NCBI GenBank assembly: GCA_008921705.1
Contig: VFFE01006875.1
Span: 5,115 to 69,114, forward strand
DNA from: Burhinus oedicnemus
Taxonomy: Eukaryota; Chordata; Aves; Charadriiformes; Burhinidae
Length of the DNA stretch: 64,000 nucleotides
Direction: 5' to 3'
In this document: one piece after another, positions 32,194 to 43,800 of the stretch
Layout: each line of letters begins with the position of its first letter
Position numbering within the stretch: the stretch's first letter is position 1
The notes under the pieces: model-generated
The model's database searches: none
What the model was told of the DNA's origin: nothing
Seen by the model: only the letters and a program-made list of their open reading frames with translations
Made by a program: the position numbers and the translations under genes

Positions 32194-33584
32194 GTAACTT
32201 GAGTTTACAGCTAGAAAAATGTTACAGCAAATAAACCTAAATGAGCACTGAAAGCTTACTGCTAATTCCAGTTCCTTTCGGATCAGTCTCTTAGGCCTTG
32301 ATCTTCAAAGATACCGATGTGATCAAAGTGTTCTGGAGGGCCAGGGCCCAAGAGCTGGGACTTTGGGCAGTTATTAGTGGGTTTGTCCCATAGAAGGCAA
32401 ATTCAAACTCTGAGTCAGAGCTGAAAAAATTAATGAGAATGCATAATTCAAATGCCATAAAGCTGCGCTGGAAAATTATCCATTGTTAGAATCAGCTGAA
32501 TTAATAATTGTTCGGAGGGGGCCTTACCTGCTCTGAGATGTTGGGACACTGCCATTAGCCTTAATGAAATTATACGTGTTCAGCACTTTTCCCAGATGAA
32601 GCCATTAGTGATTCTCTCGATGTCTGCAGGTTAGCAGGACTGTGGTAGCTGGGTGTGAGCACCCCTTTCTTCTTATCCACCAGTTCTCAAGTCTAAGTGA
32701 GCTGTAACTACATTCTCTTCCTTTTAGTCCAGCATCAGATGAGATCATGACATGTTTTAAGTTAAACGGAAAAATTTTGCACAGAAAAAAATCCTTCTAT
32801 TTGCATGTCTCATTGGCCGCTAATTCATTTAAGCTGTGAGAGTCCTCTGATCATGGGCAAATGAAGAATCTAACAGCACCAATAATGAGGACTGCAAGGC
32901 AAATGTGTAATTTTAGCAGATGTTTAATCTGCAGATGAATTCACTAATTCATCCAGAGAATATCCCTAAACAACTAACAGAACCCTGCTGGTAAACACAG
33001 CCACGGTCATCGGAATCTGTAGGAGAGGGGCTACAGCTTCTCAGCGTAAAGCTGAGGGAAGGACTGATGACTGGGAAAGGGCTCCTTTATCTGGAAATAT
33101 TTCTGCAGCTTTTGACATGAATATCTGGGAAATGTATAGTCATTTTTGTAATGACAGGAAGGCAGGCTGCGATAAGACCCTTTAAGAGACTTCTTGAATT
33201 TGTCAGGAGTAACACTGCAAGAGCGTCAGGGACCTCTGTTATCTGGATGAATGTGAAGTAATCTCTGATGTGCGAATAGAAGCCCAAGTCACTCGCTCAA
33301 CCTGATAAATGTCACCAGAATGCTTTGAGGCTGAAGGGATTAGCCTGACATTTCCAACACAATGTCTTTTTGATGTTGTACATTGTCTTTCCAAACTGAA
33401 GGGGTTTAACTGGATTAATCTGAAAAAGAGCACCAGTTGTTTTGAGAAATAATCACAGATTGCATGCTGGGTTTCTAAGGGGACTCCATAAAACCAGCCC
33501 TGGCTCTTAGCAGATTGCTGTTAAACGCCACTGTAGCTCTGGGACCTGCTCCTGAACATGCTTTTTTTTTTATTTTGCTTGCAG
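32194..33584 (+). other. TBX4: TBX4 intron (phase 1)
   Basis: A 1391-bp intron runs from a GTAACT donor to a TTGCTTGCAG acceptor preceded by a T-rich tract. It is AT-rich with no recognised repeat or RNA gene. Confidence 0.9.
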
Positions 33585-34207
33585 AAAGCGCTCGGCACCT
33601 GGACCTGCCCTGCAAACGCTCCTACCTGGAAGCCTCCTCTTCTGTAGGAGATGATCACTATTTCCGTTCCCCGCCTCCATACGATCAGCAGATGTTAAGC
33701 CCTTCCTATTGCAGCGAGGTGACTCCGCGGGAAGCATGCATGTACTCTGGTTCTGGGGCTGAAATTGCTGGTGTCTCGACGGTTGATGACTTGCCACCTC
33801 CACCTCCCCCCTTGAGCTGCAATATGTGGACTTCTGTCGCACCTTACACCAGCTACAGTGTTCAGACAATGGAAACTGTCCCTTACCAGCCTTTCCCTGC
33901 TCATTTTACTGCTACCACCATGATGCCACGGCTCCCGTCCATCACGGGTCAAGGCTCGCAGCCACCAGGTAACAGCCACTTCAGTGTCTACAACCAGCTG
34001 TCCCAGTCTCAGGTTCGGGAGCGCGTTCCTTCTTCGTCTTTCCCGAGGGAAAGGGTGCACCCATCAGTGTGCGAGAGAAAACCCCCCTCTCCGCACCTAA
34101 ACGCGGCGAACGAATTCCTGTACTCACAAAGCTTTTCCTTGTCGAGGGAGTCGTCGCTGCAGTATCATTCAGGGATGGGGACTGTGGAGAACTGGACTGA
34201 CGGATGA
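33585..34207 (+). CDS. TBX4: TBX4 terminal coding exon with stop
   Basis: The last coding exon has 623 bp. Two bases complete a glutamate codon, followed by 206 residues and a TGA stop at 34205-34207. Landmarks in order are [14 protein letters not shown], the [18 protein letters not shown] block, [14 protein letters not shown], a six-proline run in [12 protein letters not shown], the [18 protein letters not shown] block, [32 protein letters not shown] and the GTVENWTDG end. This matches TBX4 C-termini closely and differs from TBX5, which ends in EWSDNS-type sequence. The glutamine in SSLQYHSG corresponds to human Q531, a residue I recall as altered in small patella syndrome; it is conserved here. 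The acceptor TTGCAG ends at 33584. The frame is intact. Confidence 0.96.
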
Positions 34208-34450
34208 CTCTGATGGCCAAGCGATGCTACAGCCAACGTTACTGCTCCAGGACAGTGTTCAATCAGTGTTGATACCTGTGGGTAACTTGCACTTCGGTGA
34301 GACAAATGTGCATTTCCAGAGGGATTTGTGTGGGTGAAGAGCTTGTATCTTCAGACACACAGAGCATTACACCTCCTGTCTCAGTGGGCTGGATTCCTCA
34401 GTCTCTTACTGACTCCCGAATAAATTAGTTCTCGTGTCTTCATTACTGAT
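34208..34450 (+). other. TBX4: TBX4 3' UTR, proximal part (end uncertain)
   Basis: Sequence after the TGA stop is noncoding and leads to an AATAAA at 34419-34424. The UTR may continue much further (see signals at 34511 and 36617); without transcript data the end cannot be set. Confidence 0.6.
34419..34424 (+). terminator. TBX4: Candidate polyadenylation signal AATAAA
   Basis: A canonical AATAAA lies about 212 bp after the TBX4 stop, followed by a T/GT-rich stretch (ttctcgtgtctt) suitable as a downstream element. It is the nearest canonical signal. Confidence 0.45.
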
Positions 34451-34510
34451 CCAGTAGGAACCACCTTCACCTACAAGTGAAGTAACTAGTCATTTTCTTG
34501 TGCTTGTAAT

Positions 34511-34516
34511 ATTAAA
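34511..34516 (+). terminator. TBX4: Candidate polyadenylation signal ATTAAA
   Basis: The common variant signal ATTAAA occurs about 300 bp after the stop, with moderately T-rich sequence downstream. It is an alternative to the signal at 34419. Confidence 0.3.
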
Positions 34517-35377
34517 CATCCATAAGCAAATTTTGGCTATTTGGGAAAAATATGAGCTTCACTTTTATGGTACTTGGTTTGTGAAGTCACAGCATCCCAA
34601 AACTCAAAGGAAAAAGTGATCTGTTCGGTTGCGTAGTTCAAGGACTGCTGTAGCAGCACTTCTTTAGTTCTTTTTTATCTGTAGAAATTCCTTCTTCCTC
34701 TGGAAGTGATGGAGCTGTAGGAGCGCAGGGGCCGGCGGGGAGGGTCGGTGGTGGGGTCAGGGAGCTGCAGTGCCACTCCGGTACCTCCCCGGCACGGCGC
34801 AGTGCAGGGTTCGTGCCATGGCACAGAGAGGAGAAGGCACCGATGCACAAATGTTTCTTCTTCCTGCCACACCACCATCATTTGTGGCTGTGGGAAACTA
34901 AGAAGTGAAGCGTTACGCCCAAGGCCAAACCGCAAATGAATTGCAGCGTTAGGAACAGACCCAGTGTCTTCAGACTCCCATCCATTGATTGAATCACACT
35001 TGCTTATTGCAATATATTTATGAAGTTTAAGCTTAAAAGTTGCTAATACTTTCCAGAAACGATTTCTGTATTTGCTGGTCCTTGATTTCTTTCGTATTCA
35101 GCTGAAACGCGCCTTTTGTGCTATGTTTTTTTTTTTCTTTTGCAGCTAGCTCAGAAAGAATTGTTTTCAGCATAAAGGAGGCATAGAGGAATATTTTCTT
35201 AATTGTGGGGTGGGGTGGGATGAGTTCCTATTACCTGTCAGGCTTTACAGTGTACAAATATTTGTAGAACAGGTAAAAATCTGTAACCAGTGTATGCATT
35301 GCTACTATTGTTTACTGTGGAAGTATCTTGAAATGACTCCTTCAGTGCTGGCTTTGCCTACCAGAGTGTCCCTACGT

Positions 35378-35407
35378 GGTAAGGAGGGATCAGGTAAGGA
35401 GGGATCA
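35378..35407 (+). repeat. 15-bp tandem duplication
   Basis: Two perfect adjacent copies of ggtaaggagggatca. Each copy contains a splice-donor-like GGTAAGG. Confidence 0.9.
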
Positions 35408-35647
35408 CTCAGCGACAGCCACGGCGTGGAACGGCCTCAAGGGGGAAAGCAAGCTGCGCTCTTTCTGGAACGAAACTCCCATTGCCTTCATCCAAGAAGC
35501 TCCTGAGCAGGGATGTGTCCTCTGCCAGTCTGCAGTGTGCCTGTCCATCTTGCTGAGCTCCCAGGCGATGCTGTCCCAAGGGATGGCAACACAGAGGTGA
35601 TTGCTGGGAGTTTGGTTCTACTAAAGAGAGCAGTATTTAAGCTCTAG

Positions 35648-36203
35648 TCATAGAATCATAGAATGATAGAATCACCTAGGTTGAAAGAGACCTTTAAGAT
35701 CATCGAGTCCAACCATCAACCTAACACTGCCAAGTCCACCACCAAACCACGTCCCTCAGCACCACGTCTGCCCATCTTTTAAATACCTCCAGGGATGGCG
35801 ATTCCACCACTTCCCTGGGCAGCCTGTTCCAATGTTTGATAACCCTTTCGGTGCAGAAATTTTTCCTAATATCCAATCTAAACCTCCCCTGGTGCAACTT
35901 GAGGCCATTTCCTCTTGTTCTATCTCTTGTTACTTGGGAGAAGACAGCAACCCCCACCTGGCTACAACCTCCTTTCAGGTAGCTGTAGAGAGCGAGGTCA
36001 TCTCCCCTCAGCCTACTCTTCTCCAGACTCAACAACCCCAGTTCCCTCAGTCGCTCCTCACAAGACTTGTGCTCCAGACCCCTCACCAGCTTCGTTGCCC
36101 TTTTCTGGACACACTCCAGCACCTCAATGTCTTTCTTGGCGTGAGGGACCCAAAACTGAACGCAGTATTCGAGGTGGGGCCTCACCAGCGCAGAGTACAG
36201 GGG
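35648..36203 (-). mobile_element. CR1 LINE, 5'-truncated copy
   Basis: On the minus strand this is the 3' end of a chicken-repeat-1 LINE. Reading 36203 to 35648, it encodes the C-terminal part of the CR1 ORF2 reverse transcriptase. Landmarks are [41 protein letters not shown] and [36 protein letters not shown] short 3' UTR follows (the plus-strand text ttaagatcatcgagtccaac is its complement) and the insertion ends in the family's ATTCTATGA-type octamer repeats at 35648. About 150 codons stay open without a stop, so this copy is young relative to the others here. The 5' part of the element is missing, as is usual for CR1. It lies about 1.4 kb after the TBX4 stop in antisense orientation. Confidence 0.95.
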
Positions 36204-36510
36204 GTGTAGTCATGCACTGCGGGGTTTTTCCTCCCCTGCTGCTTCCCAAATGGGCAAAGGCAAAAAGCTGAATTACAAATTTGGAAGTCAGGAGGTACTT
36301 CTGTGTTTTGATGAATCCACTCTGGTGAAGAGAGGCTGATGGATGAGGGCGGCTGCTTGCACAGTGAGACAACCCTGAGGCCACTAGAGTGGAGGTCACG
36401 TTTCAACCAGGACAATCTCATACACCCATTCAGCAGACTATATGAGTGACCAGTGTGGATTTTGTAATCAGATTTTGGAAATCACTACAATTTTTGCATG
36501 CTGAATAGCT
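36204..36510. other. Unique sequence after CR1
   Basis: About 300 bp between the CR1 5' break and an AT microsatellite. No feature was recognised. Confidence 0.6.
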
Positions 36511-36561
36511 ATTTATATACATATATATATTATATATATATATATAAAAATATATATATAT
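36511..36561. repeat. (TA)n microsatellite
   Basis: Interrupted TA repeats with an internal A5 run, about 50 bp. Confidence 0.9.
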
Positions 36562-36616
36562 CACAAATGCAGGCCACGTGTCCAATTCAGCTTTGCTTTT
36601 TACAAATGAAATACTT

Positions 36617-36622
36617 AATAAA
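36617..36622 (+). terminator. Distal plus-strand AATAAA
   Basis: AATAAA on the plus strand is followed by a GT- and T-rich stretch (ttgcaaggttttttt). It could end a long TBX4 3' UTR that reads through the antisense CR1, or be chance in AT-rich DNA. Confidence 0.25.
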
Positions 36623-36743
36623 AATGAATGTTGCAAGGTTTTTTTGGAAAGACATCTATTTAAGATTTTTTTTTTATTACACACCTTTGATGTAAAAACT
36701 AAGAATTGGTTAGATAAAAAAACATTTATACTACAGATAAATC

Positions 36744-36749
36744 TTTATT
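36744..36749 (-). terminator. Minus-strand AATAAA (TTTATT on plus)
   Basis: A canonical signal in minus orientation is followed, in the minus direction, by T-rich sequence. It faces the plus-strand signal at 36617, about 120 bp away, so it could mark the 3' end of a convergent transcript. No coding exon for such a transcript was found. Confidence 0.2.
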
Positions 36750-39700
36750 AGAAACCACATTAGATACAGGTGGTATGGAATTTTAAGTGTTTGTTACATA
36801 GCATGGACATTTTATTTTACATATCAGAACATAAAGTCATTTTACTACTATAAGCTGTCTCTGGGTGCATTTCAATAATTAGTATAAAACTGTTCAGTGG
36901 TGAATTACTGGATGCCTCGTCTCTCTTCTGTCTCCTACTGTCCGATTATACCAATCTCACACATTCCCAAAATGAACACTCGACCCTTTCTTTACCATCA
37001 CATAGCTACTCTGTCAAAGTTGAACTGCCCTCTGCAAAACTAAAGGGGTTTTGGGTTGTTTGTGGTATCTCGTGTTTCTTTTTTTTTCGTGGACACATGA
37101 ACTGATCTGAATACACTGAGCACTACTAGGCTAAGTTAAAAACAGCCACTGGCCTGATAACAAGAGCACCAAAATGATGTCCCTGTACTCATGTGCAGAT
37201 CAGTTACGACGACAATAGTGAAGAATTAAAGGTTGGAGGCGGGGGGAGAGGTCTGAGGGCGTCACTACCCATAATTTGAAATGCTCGGTTCATTTCTCAT
37301 AGTGACACTGAATCAACACTAAACGAGACAAATACTGCCACTATCACCTAAAAATTAATGGGGTCAGCAACCCAGAGTCCAAATGACAAGCTAGACTGGA
37401 TCTTTTGCCTGTTTTACAAATATGATTAACAGAAAAACAATGTCATTTGTAATGAATAATCATTGCTTCTGTTTTTAGCCATTTTTCATATACCTTCTAC
37501 CCATCAATGCAATATTTACTGATTTAAGGTAGTTTTAAAAGTAGCTCCTATAAGAATTGTTCCAATAGCTTTCATTTAACACACGGGATGTAGAGAAGAC
37601 TTGAACATGCAATTAATCCAAGTCTTAACTTGTGAGCACGCAGCAGGCGCTGCTGCCAGCCTCTGCAAAGGGCACAGCCGAGGCTCAGTCCCAAGCCAGC
37701 CACTGGAGCTGAGCAAGTGCCACGGAAACCCTATGGCAAATAATGAGCTTTTAGTTATAAAAATAGTACATGATATTTGCGAGTACACGACCTGATTGTA
37801 AAAGGCTGAGTTAGCACATAAACGTGCAAAATTTGGATATATGCTAATCTCGTCATCTGGGCTCCTTTTATAGTCAATGGAGAGAGATCAGACATTTAGA
37901 TTAAAATGGGATGAATCATTCTCTAGTGATGATCTTTTTCCACTCAGAGAGGAATCTCGCTCAGCCACTTAGACTAGATTTCCCATTTCTAAATAGCTAA
38001 AGTTAGCAGGATCCCACTTCTACGTGACATTTATAAAGAGCATTTAGATAGCATTAAATAGCAGTCAGCTTACAGATCACATTCGATCTGAGCACAGATC
38101 CATAGCTAGCACATCCCTGAAGTACGTTCTGGTTGTATGAACTTATGGAATGGAAATGTGCTGTTCCATTTTGGTTTGGGGGTTGGTTGTTTTTTTTTTT
38201 TCGTTGCAAAATTTCTAACCTGTTTACGTATCCGATCCCAAGAGCAAGCTCATGGGCAAGGCGGGCACCCAGGTTCCACTTCATCTCTTCTGCATTTCAC
38301 ACCTGGGTAGGTCTGGCAGTCGCTGAGTGTGCGACTCCCCATCAAGCACCCGGCTGTGCGGCATCGTTCCCGGTGACGCCTGCCTAGCAGCGTGCTGCCC
38401 AGCTGTGGGCATTCAGAAACAGAGAGCACAGCAACATTGAGGTACCCTCGAGGATTTGGGACCTGCACATTTTGGAGGCAGAAAGTTAAGGGTCTATTTG
38501 TTTTGCAAATCAGAAACACTAAATTGCGGACATCATTAAAAAAAATAAAATCCCTACAACCTGCACAGCATTAAAATAGATCAAGTATGCTTACTGCGTC
38601 CAGGCTTGATTTACTACAGTCTAAACAGCTTTTAGTTCTCAAGAATGTGGAGAACTTCACGTGTGTGGAGGCTTTTTCAGCTCTAGCTCTGGTTAGACGG
38701 CTTGTTGCATCGTAACAGGGAACAGCAATCCAAGTGCAGAAAAACTAGGTTTATTTCAAATCAGATTAAGGCAAAAATTAGCAAGCGAGGAAAACTTGGA
38801 TACACACGAAGTCTGTTTTCCATTGATGTATTCTAATCTGCACCTAAAAGGCTAGGGGACTTTTTAATTCTGTTTTTCTTTAAGGTAGACATCCAAATTT
38901 AATATTGGCACGAGCAAGCGTAGTTCCACCAAGTCCAACAGCACTTATGCCAGCACTGAGTTTGGACTTCACTCTAAATAGAACAAATATTTGTATCAGT
39001 TTGCTGAGTATGTGAGTAATACGAATATTTGCCAAAATTTAAACAAGCTAAACTTCAGTCATGCCAAAAGCCCCACCATTCAATTGGGTATCATTGGCAG
39101 CTCATGGGCTCAAGAGAGGCCTAAGTCTGGAAGAGCTGGGGTGTTTTTGGCAAACACTGATTTATTTTTTTTCTCTCTCTCCACATTTTGGAAAATTTGT
39201 GCCTCTCTGTATTAATTTATGATGTCATTAAATAATTCTTTTTGCAGCTTGTACAGAAAGAATGTTTCTTTTGAAGATGAAAACTCTCCTGAGGATGGTT
39301 ATAGTGAAAAATTCCAGCAGGAAGAAAAAAAACCACCTCCTCTCTCCTTGGCCACTCATGTTTCTCCAGTAGTGTTGGAACAGCAAAAAATTTACAGTAT
39401 TTTAATTTAAGGACCTGCTCCAAGGAGGTGCCATGCGCTTGACTGTGACAAGAGGCAGCCTAAATTCTACGTGATTTGAGGGGTTTTATTGCTGTGATAA
39501 TAGGCTAGAAGAGAAATCTTGCTAGTGGAGAGAATACGGTTTTGAAATTATTTCCTTACCAGAAAGTACAGGATCAATATTAAAAATGAAAGAGAAGAAA
39601 ATATTGGGAACGGTACAATAAAAGCAAAAAGCCTTGTCCAACATGAATGATTTTAATGTGAAAACATTGTCACAAGAGAAACCGCCCCCTGGGCTCTGCC

Positions 39701-40674
39701 TATAAACCAGTCACTGTAGGCACTCCACGCCAGGATTCCCAGCCCCTCCTTGCACCAGCACCGTCCAGTAGAGACCAGCCTGTGTTGTATTTAAACCAAA
39801 GTGAAGTTTAAAATTAAACTTGGCATGGGCAGCTCAACCCTGTTGAGAAACTCCTTGGGTAATGGCAAGGGAAGCTGATACCCTTGGAGCATTGTGCCAT
39901 GGTGCTGGGTGGTTACGGACGCCAAGCAAGCCCGCAGGTCAGAAAGATCATTACTCCACTCACGACCAGCAAATGTACCCGTCTGTCTATTTTTGAGATT
40001 GACTTTTCAAATGTCACTGTGGATTTATGCAGGGTGGGCAGCAAGGCACCTCTGGGCTGAAAATTGCACTCCTGAGCCCGAGTCCACCTTTGGAAGTGAG
40101 CCCTGAGAGAAGGAAATAAAAAAGTATATTAATTAGTGCAAAGGGCTGATAATGCTAGTTCAATTAAAATCAGAATAATTTTGATTTCTTTTAATTAGAA
40201 ACTTGTTTAACAAAAGAAAAGGAAAACTCACTGGAATGAAAACAGGAGGAATAGCTACAGCAGGTCAAAAGGCTCTTGTTCCACAGAAAAACACTGATGG
40301 GTAAGAGGTCTGAATGAGTATTCAGCAAATGCCAACATCTTTCATCTGGTTTTTTTGTTGCTGTTGTCCTTAGTTTTCAGCAAATAGTAATTTTTGTCTT
40401 TCAGCCATATGTCATTACAGTTTTGATGAATATTTTCACTGGGGTTGTATTTACAAACTGGAGGAAGTTTTTTTTTAAGAAAGAGAATTATGTGGAATCT
40501 TGGCACTGTCTACTTGGACACCGATGATTTTAACAATTCCGAAAGACAGAATTTGACAAATGTAGCTTCTAGTTGGGAGGTTTACACTGATAGCAGGAAA
40601 CTGGGCCAAATTTGTGTACTAAGCCCTAGACGCTGCCAGTGGGAATGGATGCATCCTTTAACAAGTATTTACTA

Positions 40675-40706
40675 GAGAACAACATGTGCAGAGAACAATA
40701 TGTGCA
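40675..40706 (+). repeat. 16-bp imperfect tandem duplication
   Basis: Two adjacent copies of gagaacaacatgtgca and gagaacaatatgtgca, differing at one base. Confidence 0.85.
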
Positions 40707-40825
40707 AAACTACGATTTCTCCTTAACAACCTCTATCTTACGTAAGGCGGACAACAATGCGTGCTGGAGTTCAGCGTTCAGCAGAGATAAAAAAATATTT
40801 TCATATTTTCATGCCAAAATCATAA

Positions 40826-40890
40826 GGCTCAGTCCTATATCTGTTGAAGTCAATAGGAAAACTTTTACAGACTTCAGTACAGCAAGACCA
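40826..40890. repeat. Degenerate ancient dispersed-repeat relic
   Basis: The core ggctcagtcctat, then ttgaagtcaataggaaaact, then acagacttcagt resembles the gaagtcaatgg/ccattgacttc palindromic repeats scattered through reptile and bird genomes. The family name was not determined. Confidence 0.4.
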
Positions 40891-43800
40891 GCCCTCTAAT
40901 CTTTTCAGCAAGCCCAGCTTTCAGCCTGACTGTGCAGTGTACGGTTTAGGTATGAAGCAGAGCGCATTTGAGTTTGATGGATGACACAGCCACACTCTGC
41001 AAATTGTGGTTTACTCATGCCCAATGCATCTGATCAGCTACTGAGAGAAGAATACAACTGTATTGTATTTAATATCAGTTGTGAATCTAATACACCAACA
41101 GATAGCGCAAAACCTAAGAAGAATAAGACTCAAACCACTGATTATCCCCACTAAATCCAAGCACTCATTTTAGCCTGAAACTTTAGAGCAGATTTCCCTG
41201 GACATGAGGAATCAATCATGAGACATCCTGGAAAGGTGATGAACTCGCTTTGTGCATCAGAAGTAATATGAAACAGTCAGCGTGCAATGGATACCTAGAC
41301 TGAAAGCAAAGGTGATGGCTACTGAGCAACTACATGCAGGGCAAACATGGAAGTAGGAATAGGTAATCAATTCAATTTAAAGTAAAAAATAAAAGTAGCC
41401 ACAATGTCTTACATGATTAGACATCTTTGGGTAAGGACTTGGTCTAAGACTTACTTATGCAAACACCAAAGGTGACCAAGAGGAGAAACATACCAAGGAT
41501 TTTAGCTATGTAAAAATCCTGTTTTAAATGAATCTGCATTCTTCCTTCCCATCCTTCTTAAGACACAACCAGTTCAAAGCTTAGATGGTTTTCCCCCCTC
41601 TCTCACCCTTTCCCTCCCACTATTTATCATTATGAAGGCAAGTAGACAGGTTAGAGGCAGGAAAAGCTTCCACTGGGATTTCTGTCCAGTATCACAGAGA
41701 AGGACTAGATTTACACTCAGCCTTAGAACTGAGCACATGCCTGCGACATAAATGTTTGGGCGACCTGCAGTTTTTCTACGTTTCTTCATCAGAAACATGT
41801 AAGGAGAAAGGGGTTTTAACTCTTTGTATAAACACCACCCAGGCGCTTCAAGACTGGAAGGTGTCAATGCAAGTAGGCTGGAGGGGTGTGCTTCAAAAAG
41901 CGAGAGGGCAAATCTTGTATTTCAACTTATACAGGATATTTAGACTGGGGCAAGTGAGGGTTGGAATACTGACGTCTCGATGGATCCGTTGACCATCCTC
42001 CCCGGTGTCATACAGAAACTCAGGAGCAGCAGAGACATTAACTCAAGAACCTAGAAAGAGAAAAACCCTGAAGCTCTGAGAACCCAGGGGAAACGAGGAC
42101 TGATCCTGCACGTCCCACGCTAGGGCATGTCCCACGAAAGCATAACAGCACGTTCACAGTGTGACCGAATGCGCTGCCACTAGCTCACCGGGTGTTTTAA
42201 TGTCTGGTGCAGACATAGCTCACTCTTCTCCTGAAAAATGCTGAGCTGAGTGATAGATGAAAAGAAGCCACTACTAAGTCCTCATTTAGACCAGCTGCTA
42301 ATGCAAATCAGCACATCTGAAGATGAAAATCCGTTCTTACTTGTATTCCTCTTAGCTGTGGTTTCAAAGGAGAAAACAGCTTCAACTGCAGACTAAGAAC
42401 TCCAGTGAAATTCAGGATTTACAAATGCTAATATACTTAGCAATGATTCAGTCTACAGCCATTAGTAAACTACTTAATTTTTGCTTCGCTTCTGTCATGT
42501 ATAACATGAAAATAATAGTCACTCACCTCCGAGTAGTTCATTAGATCGTTTGAAAAATCAATTTGCACCCTACAAAGAGCAAAAGAAAGGGAAGGAGGAA
42601 GTCAGAAGCCAGGAACTAAATACAAGGAAAACGTGGACTGGAAAACTAAAAAGAGGAGAGAAAGGAAATAAGTAAATATAAAAACTCCTCTTGTGGCCAA
42701 AGCGCAAAAGCAACGGGCAACGTGCAAACAAGCTGCCTGAAGATCTGTCACTGGTGAACGCATCCACTTGTGCTTACATGTAAGTGACCCCAGTGCAGCC
42801 ACACGCGGTGCATAGGTGAGGTTCACCTGATTCAGTGTAACTGAGATTGGGACCCTGGTTTTACTGCACTCCCATATTGCAAAGTTTGGCAGTGTTGGAT
42901 GAGACTATGGATTGTATACCCTGAGACAGCACTTAGTGCAGAGTCAACAGCTCTAGTGTTACGGAGAGAGGTTTAGGTTGTCTTCCAAGTTTACTTGTTT
43001 CAATCGTTTCTGTTCTCATAATATGTAAAGAACAATGGATAACACCGCTATGCTTTTCGTAGTTTGAAAAATAGGCCCCCGAAAATTTGCAAAAAATTTA
43101 AGACAGACTAAACAGCCCCTTCCTCCTCAGATCTCTTATTACTTCTTTGATTAAGTTTCAATTTTACAGGTATATGGGCCAGTCCTGATCATCACATTGA
43201 TGCTAATAAAATAATCCTATTAATTTCAAAATGACAGGGCGTTCTCCTACCACATATACTGTATGACCCTTTCCTGACAGGCTAATACAGTAATAATTCC
43301 TCACTTGGCTCCAACACTCTGCTCAGATGTTTCCTTGGAAATACTTTGTTCCTTTCTGTTGTTTCTTACTGCAGATTGAGATTCTTTGCGTGGCAATGGT
43401 TCCTCGAATTGGTTTTCCACAGTCTAGCTTCTTTTGTGTCCTTCCCAGTTTTCCTTTCCATAGATACTGAAGTGCACCATTTCAGTGAATCATGCTTTCT
43501 TCTAATAAAATATGATCCGAGTTCAATGCCAAAGGCCAGATTTCTATAAAAAGAGACTCAGAATGAGCAATAAGTACAGTAAAAATGATTTTTTTGGTTG
43601 CTCTGTGGTTTCCCTCCCTCCCCTCATTTTTGGGGAGTCAGAAACTCCTTAGAAGACCAGTAGCATTAGAGGAACTGAGCAACTCATTGCAGCTGTAATA
43701 TTTTATATCTTCAGCCTCATTTAGGAGCTACCTTTTCTGCTGAAGTCTGTTAGCTAAGTTGACTAGGTGTTGCCGTCTTCCTTATGCTCCTGGGCAGGGC

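Larger units (their letters stand above)
34451..35647 (+). other. TBX4 3' flank or distal 3' UTR
   Basis: About 1.2 kb sits between the proximal polyadenylation signal and the CR1 insertion. It has a short GC-rich section (34720-34820), a T run near 35127 and a 15-bp tandem duplication at 35378. No gene was recognised. It may belong to a long TBX4 3' UTR. Confidence 0.5.
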
